From NCBI GenBank assembly GCA_934446135.1, contig CAKSDT010000020.1, forward strand, positions 1 to 22,085: a stretch of 22,085 nt of DNA, given 5' to 3'. This stretch comes from an uncultured Clostridia bacterium. GTDB taxonomy: Bacteria > Bacillota > Clostridia > RGIG6154. The translations under genes and the position numbers were made by a program. The notes beneath the pieces were generated by a model. The model saw only the letters and a list, made by a program, of their open reading frames with translations, was not told the origin of the DNA and did not search any database. Positions 1 to 8,377 of the stretch are shown in pieces (position 1 is the stretch's first letter; each line of letters opens with the position of its first letter).

Positions 1-1
1 G

Positions 2-1081
2 GAACTTAGATTCAAACCGGGTAGTTGTAGAAAGGATCAAAGAGAAAAGGTTGTTGATAAAGTTTTAAAATGTGCGGGATATAGTTCAAATTATACGGAA
101 GTTGTTATAGAATCCAACACTATTTATTTCTCTTTGTGGGGGGAATTGATAGCAAAAAAAATAGGTGCAAAACATATATCAATGCTTATTGATGCCTTTT
201 TTACAGAGAGTATGAAAAAAGGATGTATGGAATACTTTAATTTCAAACTTGAAAGGAAAGAACTTGCTGGAATTAATAAGAATTCATTGAAACAACTTTT
301 TGATGGTTACAGAGAACTTAAAGATAATGAAAGATACTGTTTGAGAGCAGTGTGTACAAACTCTGTTGAAGATGTAGAATATCCCAAAGAGATAGACAAG
401 AGTAAATATGATTACATAATAGGAAGTGTTGGCAGGCTTGATAAACCGTTTGTGCCTCAAATGGCTGAAGAGATTAAAAAGTTTTGTGAGAAAAATAATG
501 ATAAAAAAATCCTCTTAATTCTTATAGGCGGTGCTTTTGATAACAAGGTTGAGAGAAGTGTGACAGATAAATTTTTGGGAATTCCCAACTTACAACTTGA
601 AGTGACAGGATTGATTTTTCCGATACCGCTTGGTTTGCTTAATCTGTTAGATGTGAATATTGCATCATCAGGAAGTGCTTCTGTAACTGCCAGAATTAAC
701 ATCAAAACCATTGTTGTTGACGATACAAGCGTTTCTCCTTTGGGTGTTGTCGGATATTCTGTAAGGGGTATGCCTTATATTAATTATAAAGGTTATGACG
801 GAAGTTTGTGCCAGTTGCTTGAAGATGTTTTGCTTAATAATTATTGCGATAAATTTGATTATGTAAATATTATTCCGGATATAAATGTCGATGCAATATT
901 AAGCAAGCATATAGAATTTATCGGGAATTCATCAAAAATCAATGAATATTTTGATGTTACACATATAAAGCCGGTAGCAAGGAAGGAAAGGTTATACTAT
1001 TTTCCGATTAAGTTATTTGGATATGAAAATACAAAAAAAGTGATTAAACTTATAAAGGAAGTTTTTAGGAGTGGCAAATAA
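2..1081 (+). CDS. Glycosyltransferase-like protein, 5' end outside window
   Basis: The frame is open from base 2 with no stop, so the gene begins left of the window; the TTG at 134 is an internal codon, not the start. What is visible is 359 residues ending at TAA. The fold looks like a GT-B glycosyltransferase: a Rossmann-like second domain begins near visible residue 138 (YIIGSVGRLDKP, then KILLILIGG), and a later segment near residues 210-240 is rich in small residues (ASSGSASVTAR), where GT-B enzymes bind the nucleotide sugar. I do not recognise the exact family, donor or acceptor. It overlaps the flippase gene by 11 bases and shares its strand with sugar-nucleotide genes, so transfer of a sugar to a lipid-linked surface glycan at the inner membrane face is the likely job. 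The fold call is inference from pattern and context. Confidence 0.6.
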   Translation, partial: ELRFKPGSCRKDQREKVVDKVLKCAGYSSNYTEVVIESNTIYFSLWGELIAKKIGAKHISMLIDAFFTESMKKGCMEYFNFKLERKELAGINKNSLKQLFDGYRELKDNERYCLRAVCTNSVEDVEYPKEIDKSKYDYIIGSVGRLDKPFVPQMAEEIKKFCEKNNDKKILLILIGGAFDNKVERSVTDKFLGIPNLQLEVTGLIFPIPLGLLNLLDVNIASSGSASVTARINIKTIVVDDTSVSPLGVVGYSVRGMPYINYKGYDGSLCQLLEDVLLNNYCDKFDYVNIIPDINVDAILSKHIEFIGNSSKINEYFDVTHIKPVARKERLYYFPIKLFGYENTKKVIKLIKEVFRSGK

Positions 1082-2522
1082 CAATTCAAAAAAAGTAATC
1101 ACAAGTTTAATATGGAAGTATATGGAGCAGGGCGGAGTTACACTTATGACTTTCTTTATGAATATAATTCTTGCAAGACTTTTGAGCCCTGCGGATTTTG
1201 GCATTGTCGGTATAATTTCTGTTTTCATTGTTGTATCGAATGTGTTCATTAACGGTGGATTTTCAAACGCACTTATTCAGAAAAAAGATGCTGAGAGAAT
1301 TGATTATTCCTCTGTATATTTTGTGAGTTTGGGTGTGTCAATACTTTGTTATGCAATTTTATTTTTCAGTTCGCCGTTTGTTGCTGAATTTTACGATGAA
1401 CCCATACTTAAAAATATATTAAGGGTGCAGTCTTTAACAATAATTATTGGTGTATATAACTCTGTAGTAACAGCAAAATTGCAAAAGGAACTGAGATTCA
1501 GAACCCTTTTTGTTCGTTCTCTTATATCTGTTCTTATTGCAAGCGTTGTGGGAATTACTATGGCATTTAAGGGATTTGGAATATGGTCGCTTGTTTTTTA
1601 TAATCTGTCGCAGAGCCTTATTAATGTAATAGTTTTGCTGCTTACAGAAAAATGGTATCCTCATTTAGAGTTTTCACTTTTCAGGGTTAAAACTTTATTT
1701 TCGTTTGGTTATAAACTTCTTATATCAAATCTTATTGATACCATTTACAACAATATATATTCTTTGGTAATAGGCAAAATTTATTCAAAGGAATCGTTGG
1801 GATTTTATAATAAGGGTAAGAATTTTTCGAATATGATTATTACTAATATAAATACATCTATACAGTCAGTTATGTTACCGGTTATGTCAAAAGTCCAGGA
1901 TAATAAGAATGAAATAAAGAGCATAGTAAGGCGTTCGATAAGAACAAGTTGTTTTATAATTTTTCCATGTATGGCGGGGCTGGCAGGCGTTTCGGTTCCT
2001 CTCGTAAAAATATTGCTTACCGATAAATGGCTTCCTTGCGTACCATTTATTTGTTTTTGTTGTGCTACATACGCATTCTGGCCGGTTCACACATCAAATC
2101 TTCAGGCAATAACTGCTATGGGAAGAAGTGATATATTCTTAAAACTTGAAATTGCAAAAAAGACTGTAAATATCATTGGTTTGATACTGTCAATTCCGTT
2201 TGGAATTTATACCATGATGTGGGTTAGGGTTGCAACAACTGTTGTATCACTCTTCATTAATTCATATCCTAATAGGGAATTGTTAAATTACGGATTTAAG
2301 GAGCAAATTCTGGATATATTTCCCAATGTCATTATAGCACTTATAATGGGAGGTACAGTGTATTATTTGGGTACTGTGTTGCCTTTTGCAAGCATAATAA
2401 ATCTCATTATTATGGTTTTGGCAGGTATATTAATATATGGAGTTTGTTCAAAAATATTTTTGAAGGATAATTATGAGTTTGCTATTGGGATTGTTAAAAA
2501 GTTTATTACAAAGAAAGCATAG
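1071..2522 (+). CDS. Wzx-type polysaccharide flippase (oligosaccharide/PST transporter)
   Basis: An integral membrane protein of 483 residues with about 12-14 hydrophobic segments. The N-terminus (WKYMEQGG near residues 14-21, then ILARLLSPADFGIVG near 34-48) is the characteristic opening of MOP-superfamily flippases such as TuaB/Wzx. The middle has the usual charged cytoplasmic stretch (KLQKELRFRTLF) and a segment with LGFYNKGKNFSN. The family moves undecaprenyl-linked sugar units across the membrane during capsule, teichuronic acid or exopolysaccharide assembly. The start is GTG at 1071, inside the upstream gene, with AAAGGAAG at 1054-1061 as ribosome site. It stops with TAG, eight bases before the next possible start. 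The specific glycan moved is unknown; the following genes suggest one containing an amino-deoxyhexose. Confidence 0.85.
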   Translation: MANNNSKKVITSLIWKYMEQGGVTLMTFFMNIILARLLSPADFGIVGIISVFIVVSNVFINGGFSNALIQKKDAERIDYSSVYFVSLGVSILCYAILFFSSPFVAEFYDEPILKNILRVQSLTIIIGVYNSVVTAKLQKELRFRTLFVRSLISVLIASVVGITMAFKGFGIWSLVFYNLSQSLINVIVLLLTEKWYPHLEFSLFRVKTLFSFGYKLLISNLIDTIYNNIYSLVIGKIYSKESLGFYNKGKNFSNMIITNINTSIQSVMLPVMSKVQDNKNEIKSIVRRSIRTSCFIIFPCMAGLAGVSVPLVKILLTDKWLPCVPFICFCCATYAFWPVHTSNLQAITAMGRSDIFLKLEIAKKTVNIIGLILSIPFGIYTMMWVRVATTVVSLFINSYPNRELLNYGFKEQILDIFPNVIIALIMGGTVYYLGTVLPFASIINLIIMVLAGILIYGVCSKIFLKDNYEFAIGIVKKFITKKA

Positions 2523-2533
2523 GAGATAGAGTG

Positions 2534-3850
2534 ATGCCGATTAATAGTATTGATAAAATTCTAGAATGGGTAAAACACTACAATGAGAAAGTTTTTGTAT
2601 CTATAGAAAAGAGCAGACTTTCAAATTCTGATTATTGGTTTTATGATGAAATTGCAGGTGAGATTACCAATACAAATAGAAGTTTCTTTTCTGTCAAAGG
2701 TCTTGAAGTTTATGATTCGGGGGAACTTGTTAAAGAACAACCTATAATTATACAAGACGAGATAGGATATCTCGGAATAATATGCAAAATATTTTCGGGA
2801 GAACCGCATTTCCTTATGCAGGTAAAAATTGAACCGGGTAATATTAATAAAATTCAAATATCTCCTACAATACAGGCAACTAAATCGAATTTTACTCAAA
2901 AACACGGTGGTAAGAAACCGGCATATCTTGATTATTTTGTAAACGCATCGTACGATGAAATAGTAGTTGATCAGATTCAGTCCGAACAATCTTCAAGATT
3001 CTTTGGAAAGAGAAATCGCAACATTATTATTAATCCAAAGAATGATGTTGAAGTTTTACCCACTCATATGTGGATAACGCTTCCTCAGTTAAAGAAACTT
3101 ATGCGGGTTAATAATTTGATTAATATGGATACAAGAACTGTTCTTTCCTGTTTGCCTGTTAATTTTATTTTAAAGTATTATGAGGGTCAAATTTCTGATA
3201 AATCACTTGTAAAATCAATGGAGTATGAATCAGATAACATATCTCAAATATATCACTACATAAATGATTACAAAATGTTTAATTCGCTGACTAACAGATT
3301 TGTTCCGTTATTTAGTTTAAAAAGTTGGAATATGAAAAACGATGAATTTGTCTGCAAAAACGATTATAGTTTTAAAATCATTTTTTGCGACATTGAAATA
3401 GAGGGCAGAGAAGTTAAAAGATGGACTCAACCTCTTTTTGAGGCGACCGGTATTGCAACATTTGCACTTATGACAACAGTTGATAACGGTGTTCGCAAAT
3501 TTCTGGTAAAAGGATTAAGCGAAGTCGGTTGTTTTGATAAGATGGAACTCGCACCGACAATACAAAGGTAGTATGTAAATAACTGTCCCAAGAATTTTGT
3601 TGAAGATTATTTTGATAGGGCAGTTGCCAATCAAAAAAATATTAAGTTCGATACACTTTTGTCAGAAGAAGGCGGCAGATTTTATTGTGAACAGAACAGA
3701 AATTTGATTATTGAAGTGGATATGAAAGATTTTGAAAATCTTCCTGACGGTTATTTCTGGACTGATTTTAAAACTTTAAATACATTAAATCAGGTAAACA
3801 ATTGCTTAAATATACAACTTAGAAATTTATTATCCGTACTGGAGTGGTAG
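2534..3850 (+). pseudogene. NDP-hexose 2,3-dehydratase interrupted by an in-frame TAG
   Basis: Members remove the C2 hydroxyl of dTDP-4-keto-6-deoxyglucose, giving a 3,4-diketo-2,6-dideoxy sugar (EvaA/TylX3/SpnO family). The family consists of two homologous Nudix-like modules. Module 1 shows SPTIQATKSN at residues 110-119 and QSEQSSRFFGKRNRN at 149-163. Module 2 shows WTQPLF at 297-302, FLVKGLSE at 323-330 and ELAPTIQ at 338-344. Codon 346 (3569-3571) is TAG. The same frame then stays open and continues the second module without a gap in homology (LSEEGGRFYCEQNRN, DGYFWTDFKTLNTLNQ) to a TAG at 3848-3850. Read through, the product is about 438 residues, the normal family size. The ATG at 2534 is preferred over GTG 2531 because AGGAG at 2521-2525 is eight bases upstream. 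Either a recent nonsense mutation, a read error, or amber readthrough; the shortened product lacks half of module 2 and is probably inactive. Confidence 0.85.
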
Positions 3851-3852
3851 AT

Positions 3853-4875
3853 GTGAAAAAAATCAGGATAGGAATTATATGCCCCTCTGAAATTGCGTTC
3901 AGGCGTTTTATGCCGGCAATACAAAATTCAGAATATGCCGAATATGTCGGTGTTTCTCACGCAAACTGTGACGAGTGGTTTGGAGAAGGCATAAAGGGTG
4001 ATCAAAGTATTCTATTAAGTGAAAAGGAAAAGGCACAAAAATTTTACGAAAATTACGGCGGCAGAGTTTTTGGCAGTTATCAGGAACTTTTGGATTCGGA
4101 CGAAATTGATGCGGTTTATCTTCCGCTCCCGCCGGGTCTTCACTATAAATGGGCAAAAAAGGTGTTGGAATCGGGCAAACATTTATTTGTTGAAAAACCG
4201 TCTACTGTATCATCTTTATTTACAAGGGAACTCATTGATATTGCAAGAGAAAAAAATCTTGCAATTCATGAAAACTATATGTTCGTTTATCATACTCAAC
4301 TTGATGAAATTAGCAAAGTTGTTCAGAAAGGAGTATTGGGTGATGTGCGGCTTTACCGTATAGCATTTGGATTCCCGAAAAGAAGTGCAACTGATTTTAG
4401 ATACAATAAAAATTTGGGGGGCGGTGCCCTTTTGGATTGCGGTGGATATACTTTGAAACTTGCCTCAAATCTTTTGGGAGAGTCGGCGAAAATTGTTGCT
4501 GCAACATCTAATTATACCGATGAATTTGAAGTTGATATTTACGGAAGTGCGACGCTTGTCAATGACGATAATGTTGCAGTTCAGATTGCTTTTGGTATGG
4601 ATAATTCTTACAAATGTGAACTGGAGATTTGGGGAAGTAAAGGTACACTTCATACCGGGCGTATTTTCACTGCACCTGTCGGATTCGAATCGGCATATAC
4701 TTTAAACATTAACGGTGAAACTAATACATTTAAACTAAAAAGTGATGATACATTCCTAAAATCTATTGATGAATTTTGTAAATGTGTCATAAATGCTGAT
4801 GAGAGAGAGTCAAATTATAAAAGAGTACTTAAGCAAAGCAATTTAATTGATGAATTTATAAAATTATCATCATAA
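3853..4875 (+). CDS. Gfo/Idh/MocA-family oxidoreductase, probable NDP-hexose 3-ketoreductase
   Basis: A predicted NAD(P)H-dependent reductase of 340 residues. The N-terminal Rossmann segment reads IRIGIICPSEIAFRRFMPAI at residues 4-23, which matches the pattern of sugar 3-ketoreductases of the KijD10/TylC1 type more than generic dehydrogenases of the family. The EKP motif with the catalytic-area lysine is at 114-116 (LFVEKPS), followed by a C-terminal sheet domain with GGGALLDCGGYTLKL. After the 2,3-dehydratase, such an enzyme reduces the C3 ketone of the 3,4-diketo-2,6-dideoxy intermediate. The GTG at 3853 is preferred over the in-frame GTG at 3844 because GGAG at 3841-3844 would overlap the latter, while it sits eight bases before 3853. 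The gene follows the dehydratase stop by two bases, supporting coupled translation. The substrate is inferred from neighbours. Confidence 0.8.
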   Translation: MKKIRIGIICPSEIAFRRFMPAIQNSEYAEYVGVSHANCDEWFGEGIKGDQSILLSEKEKAQKFYENYGGRVFGSYQELLDSDEIDAVYLPLPPGLHYKWAKKVLESGKHLFVEKPSTVSSLFTRELIDIAREKNLAIHENYMFVYHTQLDEISKVVQKGVLGDVRLYRIAFGFPKRSATDFRYNKNLGGGALLDCGGYTLKLASNLLGESAKIVAATSNYTDEFEVDIYGSATLVNDDNVAVQIAFGMDNSYKCELEIWGSKGTLHTGRIFTAPVGFESAYTLNINGETNTFKLKSDDTFLKSIDEFCKCVINADERESNYKRVLKQSNLIDEFIKLSS

Positions 4876-4907
4876 TACGAGATATTGCTGGATTGGAGAT
4901 GGGCATT

Positions 4908-6002
4908 ATGAAAAAAATTAATGTAACGAGGACTTCTATGCCGCCGTATGAGGAATATATAGAAGAAATTAAACCTTTGTGGGAGTCAAGATGGATAACT
5001 CATATGGGGGTTAAACATCAGGAACTTGAAAAGAAGTTGTGCAAGTATTTGACTGTGAATAATATTTCCCTTTTTACAAACGGACATTTGGGATTGGAGG
5101 CTGTACTTACTGCATTAAAACTTAAAGGTGAAGTTATTACAACCCCGTTTACTTTTGCGTCAACAACACAGGCAATAGTCAGATGCGGTTTAACACCGGT
5201 GTTTTGTGATGTTGATGAAGAAACTTGCACTATTGATGTAAATAAAATTGAAAACTTAATAACTGAAAAGACATCGGCGATAGTTCCGGTTCATGTTTAC
5301 GGCAGTGTGTGTGATGTCGAAAAAATAGAAGAAATAGCAAGAAAATATAATTTAAAAGTCGTATATGATGCTGCCCATGCGTTTGGAATAAGATACAAAA
5401 ACAAAGGTATTGCTGAATACGGTGATGCTTCTATGTTCAGTTTTCACGCTACCAAAGTATTTAATACAATAGAGGGCGGCGGTGTTGCATACGCTGACGC
5501 ATCGCTTACCGATGAACTTATGGCTCAGAAATATTATGGTATGTCCGCACCTGACAAATATGACAGGATTGGTGCAAACTCTAAAATGACAGAATTTCAG
5601 GCGGCGATGGGTCTTTGCAACTTAAGGCATATAGATGAAGAAATAGCGAAAAGAAAACTTGCAGTTGAGCAATATAAAGAAAGACTCGGAAATGTTAAAG
5701 GCCTTAAAATTTGGCACGAACAAAATAATGTTACTCACAACTATGCTTATTTTCCGGTTTTCTTTGATAAGGATGTTTTTGGTAAGTCAAGAGATAAAGT
5801 TGCCGATATTTTGGCAAGTGAAAATATTTTTGCAAGGAAGTATTTCTATCCGATAACAAGTAAATTTGAGTGCTACAATAATTTTGAAATCAATGAAACA
5901 CCTGTTGCCGAAAAACTTTCGGAAATGGTGCTGACACTTCCGTTGTTTGCGGATTTAACAATAGAGGATGTAGATAGAATTTGTGATATTATTTTGAAAT
6001 AG
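4908..6002 (+). CDS. DegT/DnrJ/EryC1 aminotransferase, probable sugar 4-aminotransferase
   Basis: A PLP enzyme of 364 residues that transfers an amino group, normally from glutamate, to a keto-sugar nucleotide. The PLP lysine is K183 in SFHATKVFNTIEGG, and D154 in VVYDAAHAFG is the aspartate that pairs with the pyridine nitrogen. The opening (TSMPPYEEYIEEIKPLWESR) and GEVITTPFTFAS at 74-85 resemble VioA/DesI-type enzymes that aminate C4 of dTDP-4-keto-6-deoxy sugars, as opposed to the 3-aminotransferases. It lies between the ketoreductase and RmlA, so its likely substrate is dTDP-4-keto-2,6-dideoxyhexose, or dTDP-4-keto-6-deoxyglucose if the upstream dehydratase is dead. The ATG at 4908 is chosen over TTG 4893 and ATG 4899 because GGAG at 4895-4898 lies nine bases upstream. 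Amination at C4 rather than C3 is inference. Confidence 0.85.
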   Translation: MKKINVTRTSMPPYEEYIEEIKPLWESRWITHMGVKHQELEKKLCKYLTVNNISLFTNGHLGLEAVLTALKLKGEVITTPFTFASTTQAIVRCGLTPVFCDVDEETCTIDVNKIENLITEKTSAIVPVHVYGSVCDVEKIEEIARKYNLKVVYDAAHAFGIRYKNKGIAEYGDASMFSFHATKVFNTIEGGGVAYADASLTDELMAQKYYGMSAPDKYDRIGANSKMTEFQAAMGLCNLRHIDEEIAKRKLAVEQYKERLGNVKGLKIWHEQNNVTHNYAYFPVFFDKDVFGKSRDKVADILASENIFARKYFYPITSKFECYNNFEINETPVAEKLSEMVLTLPLFADLTIEDVDRICDIILK

Positions 6003-6022
6003 AAGTAATTAACCGATATATT
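5994..6022 (+). promoter_or_regulatory. Possible internal promoter ahead of rmlA
   Basis: TTGAAA at 5994-5999 and TATATT at 6017-6022 are separated by 17 bases, each one mismatch from the housekeeping consensus. The start of transcription would fall near 6029, leaving a leader of only about 13 bases that contains the GGAGGA ribosome site. The -35 element overlaps the 3' end of the aminotransferase gene. In such AT-rich DNA chance matches are common, so this is tentative. Confidence 0.3.
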
Positions 6023-6041
6023 TTTCTATGGAGGAATTGTT

Positions 6042-6908
6042 ATGAAAGGTATTATACTTGCAGGAGGAAAGGGCACAAGACTTTATCCTATGACTAAGGT
6101 TGTTTCCAAACAACTTTTGCCGATTTACGACAAGCCAATGATTTACTATCCGTTATCAACTCTTATGCTTGCCGGAATAAAAGAAATTCTCATTATTTCA
6201 ACCCCGATTGACCTGCCGCTTTATAAACAACTTTTGGGTGACGGTTCTCAGTTTGGAATTAAACTTTCGTATGAAATTCAGGAAAAACCCAACGGACTTG
6301 CACAGGCATTCATAATTGGCGAAGAGTTTATAGGCGGGGACAGTGTTTGTCTTATTCTCGGAGATAACATTTTCTATGGAAAGGGACTTTCTCCACTTCT
6401 TGACAGGGCAACCGATAATCTTTCAGGTGCTGTTATATTTGGTTATCAGGTAAAGAATCCAACTGCTTTCGGAGTAGTTGAGTTTGACTCTGAGCATAAT
6501 GTTATTTCAATTGAGGAAAAACCCAAAGAGCCGAAGTCACAGTATGCGGTTCCCGGACTGTATTTTTATGATAATGATGTTGTTGAAATTGCAAAAAATA
6601 TAAAACCGTCTGCAAGAGGAGAACTTGAAATAACAGCCGTAAACAATGAATACCTTACGAGAAGAAAACTTCGTGTTGAACTTATGGGCAGAGGTATGGC
6701 ATGGCTTGATACAGGTACACCTACGGGGCTTATAAAGGCAGGAGAGTTTGTTCAGACAGTTCAGGAAATGCAGGGATTTTATATTTCGTGCCTTGAAGAA
6801 ATCGCATGGAGAAAAGGTTTTATTGATGATTGTCAATTAGAGAAACTGGGCACGGAACTTAAAATGACTGATTACGGTAAATATATATTATCGCTTTTGG
6901 AGGATTAA
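6042..6908 (+). CDS. rmlA: Glucose-1-phosphate thymidylyltransferase RmlA
   Basis: Makes dTDP-glucose from glucose 1-phosphate and dTTP, the entry step to dTDP-deoxysugars, in the cytoplasm. At 288 residues it has the usual length. The nucleotide-binding signature is at residues 4-14 (IILAGGKGTRL), followed by PMTKVVSKQLLPIYDKPMIY. LILGDNIFYG carries the metal-binding aspartate, and EEKP, ARGELEIT and AWLDTGT are further family blocks. GGAGGA at 6030-6035 precedes the ATG by six bases. Its stop overlaps the first in-frame ATG of rmlB by one base, so the two are probably translated together. Neither the epimerase RmlC nor the reductase RmlD follows, which argues against dTDP-L-rhamnose as the end product of this cluster. 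Confidence 0.96.
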   Translation: MKGIILAGGKGTRLYPMTKVVSKQLLPIYDKPMIYYPLSTLMLAGIKEILIISTPIDLPLYKQLLGDGSQFGIKLSYEIQEKPNGLAQAFIIGEEFIGGDSVCLILGDNIFYGKGLSPLLDRATDNLSGAVIFGYQVKNPTAFGVVEFDSEHNVISIEEKPKEPKSQYAVPGLYFYDNDVVEIAKNIKPSARGELEITAVNNEYLTRRKLRVELMGRGMAWLDTGTPTGLIKAGEFVQTVQEMQGFYISCLEEIAWRKGFIDDCQLEKLGTELKMTDYGKYILSLLED

Positions 6909-6910
6909 TG

Positions 6911-7930
6911 ATGAATGTAATTGTAACCGGCGGTGCCGGATTTATAGGTTCTAATTTCGTATATCATATGCTTGAAGTACATAAAGACTACAACATAATT
7001 TGTGTTGATTGTCTTACTTATGCCGGAAATATGTCTACACTTGATGAAGCAATGAAAAATCCTAAATTCAAGTTTTACAAGACAGATATTTGCGACAGAA
7101 AAGGAATATATGAGATATTTGAAAAAGAGAAACCTGATATTGTAGTAAATTTTGCGGCAGAAAGTCATGTTGACCGTTCAATTGAAAATCCCGAGATTTT
7201 CTTAAAAACTAATATATTGGGTACACAGGTTTTGATGGATGCGTGCCGAAAATATGGAATTAAAAGATATCATCAGGTTTCAACAGATGAAGTATATGGT
7301 GATTTACCTCTCGATAGACCGGATTTGTTTTTTACCGAGGAAACTCCTATTCATACTTCGTCACCGTACAGTGCTTCAAAGGCCTCAGCTGATTTGCTTG
7401 TGCAGGCTTATAGCAGAACATATAAACTTCCTGTTACGATAAGCAGATGTTCGAATAATTACGGACCGTATCATTTCCCAGAAAAATTAATTCCTCTTAT
7501 GATTGCAAACTGCCTGAACGATAAACCTCTTCCGGTTTACGGCGAAGGTGTTAATGTCCGTGATTGGCTTTATGTTGAAGATCATTGCCGTGCAATAGAT
7601 CTTATTATTCACAATGGCAGAGATGGGGAAATATACAATGTTGGCGGGCATAACGAAATGAAAAATATAGATATTGTCAAACTCATTTGTGACTATCTGA
7701 AAAAACCTTATTCTCTTATAACATATGTTGCAGACAGGAAGGGACATGATATGAGATATGCCATTGATCCGACCAAAATACATAATGAACTCGGATGGCT
7801 TCCGGAAACTAAATTTAAAGATGGAATTAAAAAAACAATTGAATGGTATCTTAACAATCGTGAGTGGTGGGAAACCATTATAAGCGGTGAGTATGTAGAT
7901 TATTACGAAAAAATGTATTCGGGAAGATAG
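6911..7930 (+). CDS. rmlB: dTDP-glucose 4,6-dehydratase RmlB
   Basis: An extended short-chain dehydrogenase of 339 residues that converts dTDP-glucose to dTDP-4-keto-6-deoxyglucose using bound NAD. The NAD-binding glycine motif is GGAGFIGSN at residues 7-15. FAAESHVDRSI is at 81-91. The catalytic threonine, aspartate and glutamate are T125, D126 and E127 in STDEVYG, and the YxxxK pair is Y153/K157 in SPYSASKAS. An ATG at 6908 overlapping the rmlA stop is possible, but the next ATG at 6911 sits seven bases after GGAGG (6899-6903) and is preferred. The product is the branch point substrate for both the 2,3-dehydratase and the 4-aminotransferase upstream in the operon. Confidence 0.96.
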   Translation: MNVIVTGGAGFIGSNFVYHMLEVHKDYNIICVDCLTYAGNMSTLDEAMKNPKFKFYKTDICDRKGIYEIFEKEKPDIVVNFAAESHVDRSIENPEIFLKTNILGTQVLMDACRKYGIKRYHQVSTDEVYGDLPLDRPDLFFTEETPIHTSSPYSASKASADLLVQAYSRTYKLPVTISRCSNNYGPYHFPEKLIPLMIANCLNDKPLPVYGEGVNVRDWLYVEDHCRAIDLIIHNGRDGEIYNVGGHNEMKNIDIVKLICDYLKKPYSLITYVADRKGHDMRYAIDPTKIHNELGWLPETKFKDGIKKTIEWYLNNREWWETIISGEYVDYYEKMYSGR

Positions 7931-7933
7931 TGT

Positions 7934-8377
7934 ATGAAGAATTCAGTTTCACAAATTAAAGACTTTTTGTTTAAAGTTTCAGGGCTATTCCCGGTTCCGT
8001 TGTCAGAAAAGCAGAATCTTGATGATTATGCGGTAAAACTTTATGAAAAAGCAACAATTTTAACAGCAATGCAGAATGATGAAATAATTTCTTTGGTTGC
8101 CGGTTACACAGAAAATATAGTTGACAATATGGCATTTATTGCAATAGTTGCAACACTTCCGGAGATGCAAGGAAAGGGACTTGCTGCAAAACTTGTTAAG
8201 GAGTTCATAGGGCTATGCAACAAAAAGGGTATTGACTCAGTGCATTTATATGCAGTAAGAGATAATTTTCCGGCGGTTAAAATGTATAAAAGTTTGGGAT
8301 TTACAGAGTATTTTCCTGAAACAGAGCCAAGACCGAGAGATTTGCATCTTATATATAAAATCAAGGAGGGAGTGTAA
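7934..8377 (+). CDS. GNAT-family N-acetyltransferase
   Basis: A small protein of 147 residues with the GNAT acetyl-CoA site: motif A is ATLPEMQGKGLAAKLVKEF near residues 73-91, with the Q/RxxGxG/A loop as QGKGLA at 79-84. Motif B is the block DNFPAVKMYKSLGF at 110-123, typical of the family. It starts three bases after the rmlB stop and overlaps the following ATP-grasp gene by one base, so it belongs to the sugar operon. The most natural substrate is the 4-amino group of the sugar nucleotide made by the neighbouring aminotransferase, as with VioB-type acylation, though that enzyme belongs to another fold. It could instead act on an amino acid handled by the ATP-grasp protein. The substrate is not visible in the sequence. 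Confidence 0.8.
   Translation: MKNSVSQIKDFLFKVSGLFPVPLSEKQNLDDYAVKLYEKATILTAMQNDEIISLVAGYTENIVDNMAFIAIVATLPEMQGKGLAAKLVKEFIGLCNKKGIDSVHLYAVRDNFPAVKMYKSLGFTEYFPETEPRPRDLHLIYKIKEGV

Noticed and set aside
2621..2989. Minus-strand 122-codon open frame
   Set aside because: It lies antisense to the dehydratase gene, has a composition typical of a shadow frame, and has no ribosome site or family resemblance.
3569..3571. Genome-wide reassignment of TAG to an amino acid
   Set aside because: Several intact neighbours end with TAG at the expected family length (flippase, aminotransferase, rmlB, ATP-grasp, serine hydrolase), so TAG works as a normal stop here.
3659..3850. A separate small gene of 63 codons
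   Set aside because: It is in the same frame as the preceding dehydratase and carries that family's C-terminal blocks. It starts only at a TTG without a ribosome site, so it is the tail of the interrupted gene.
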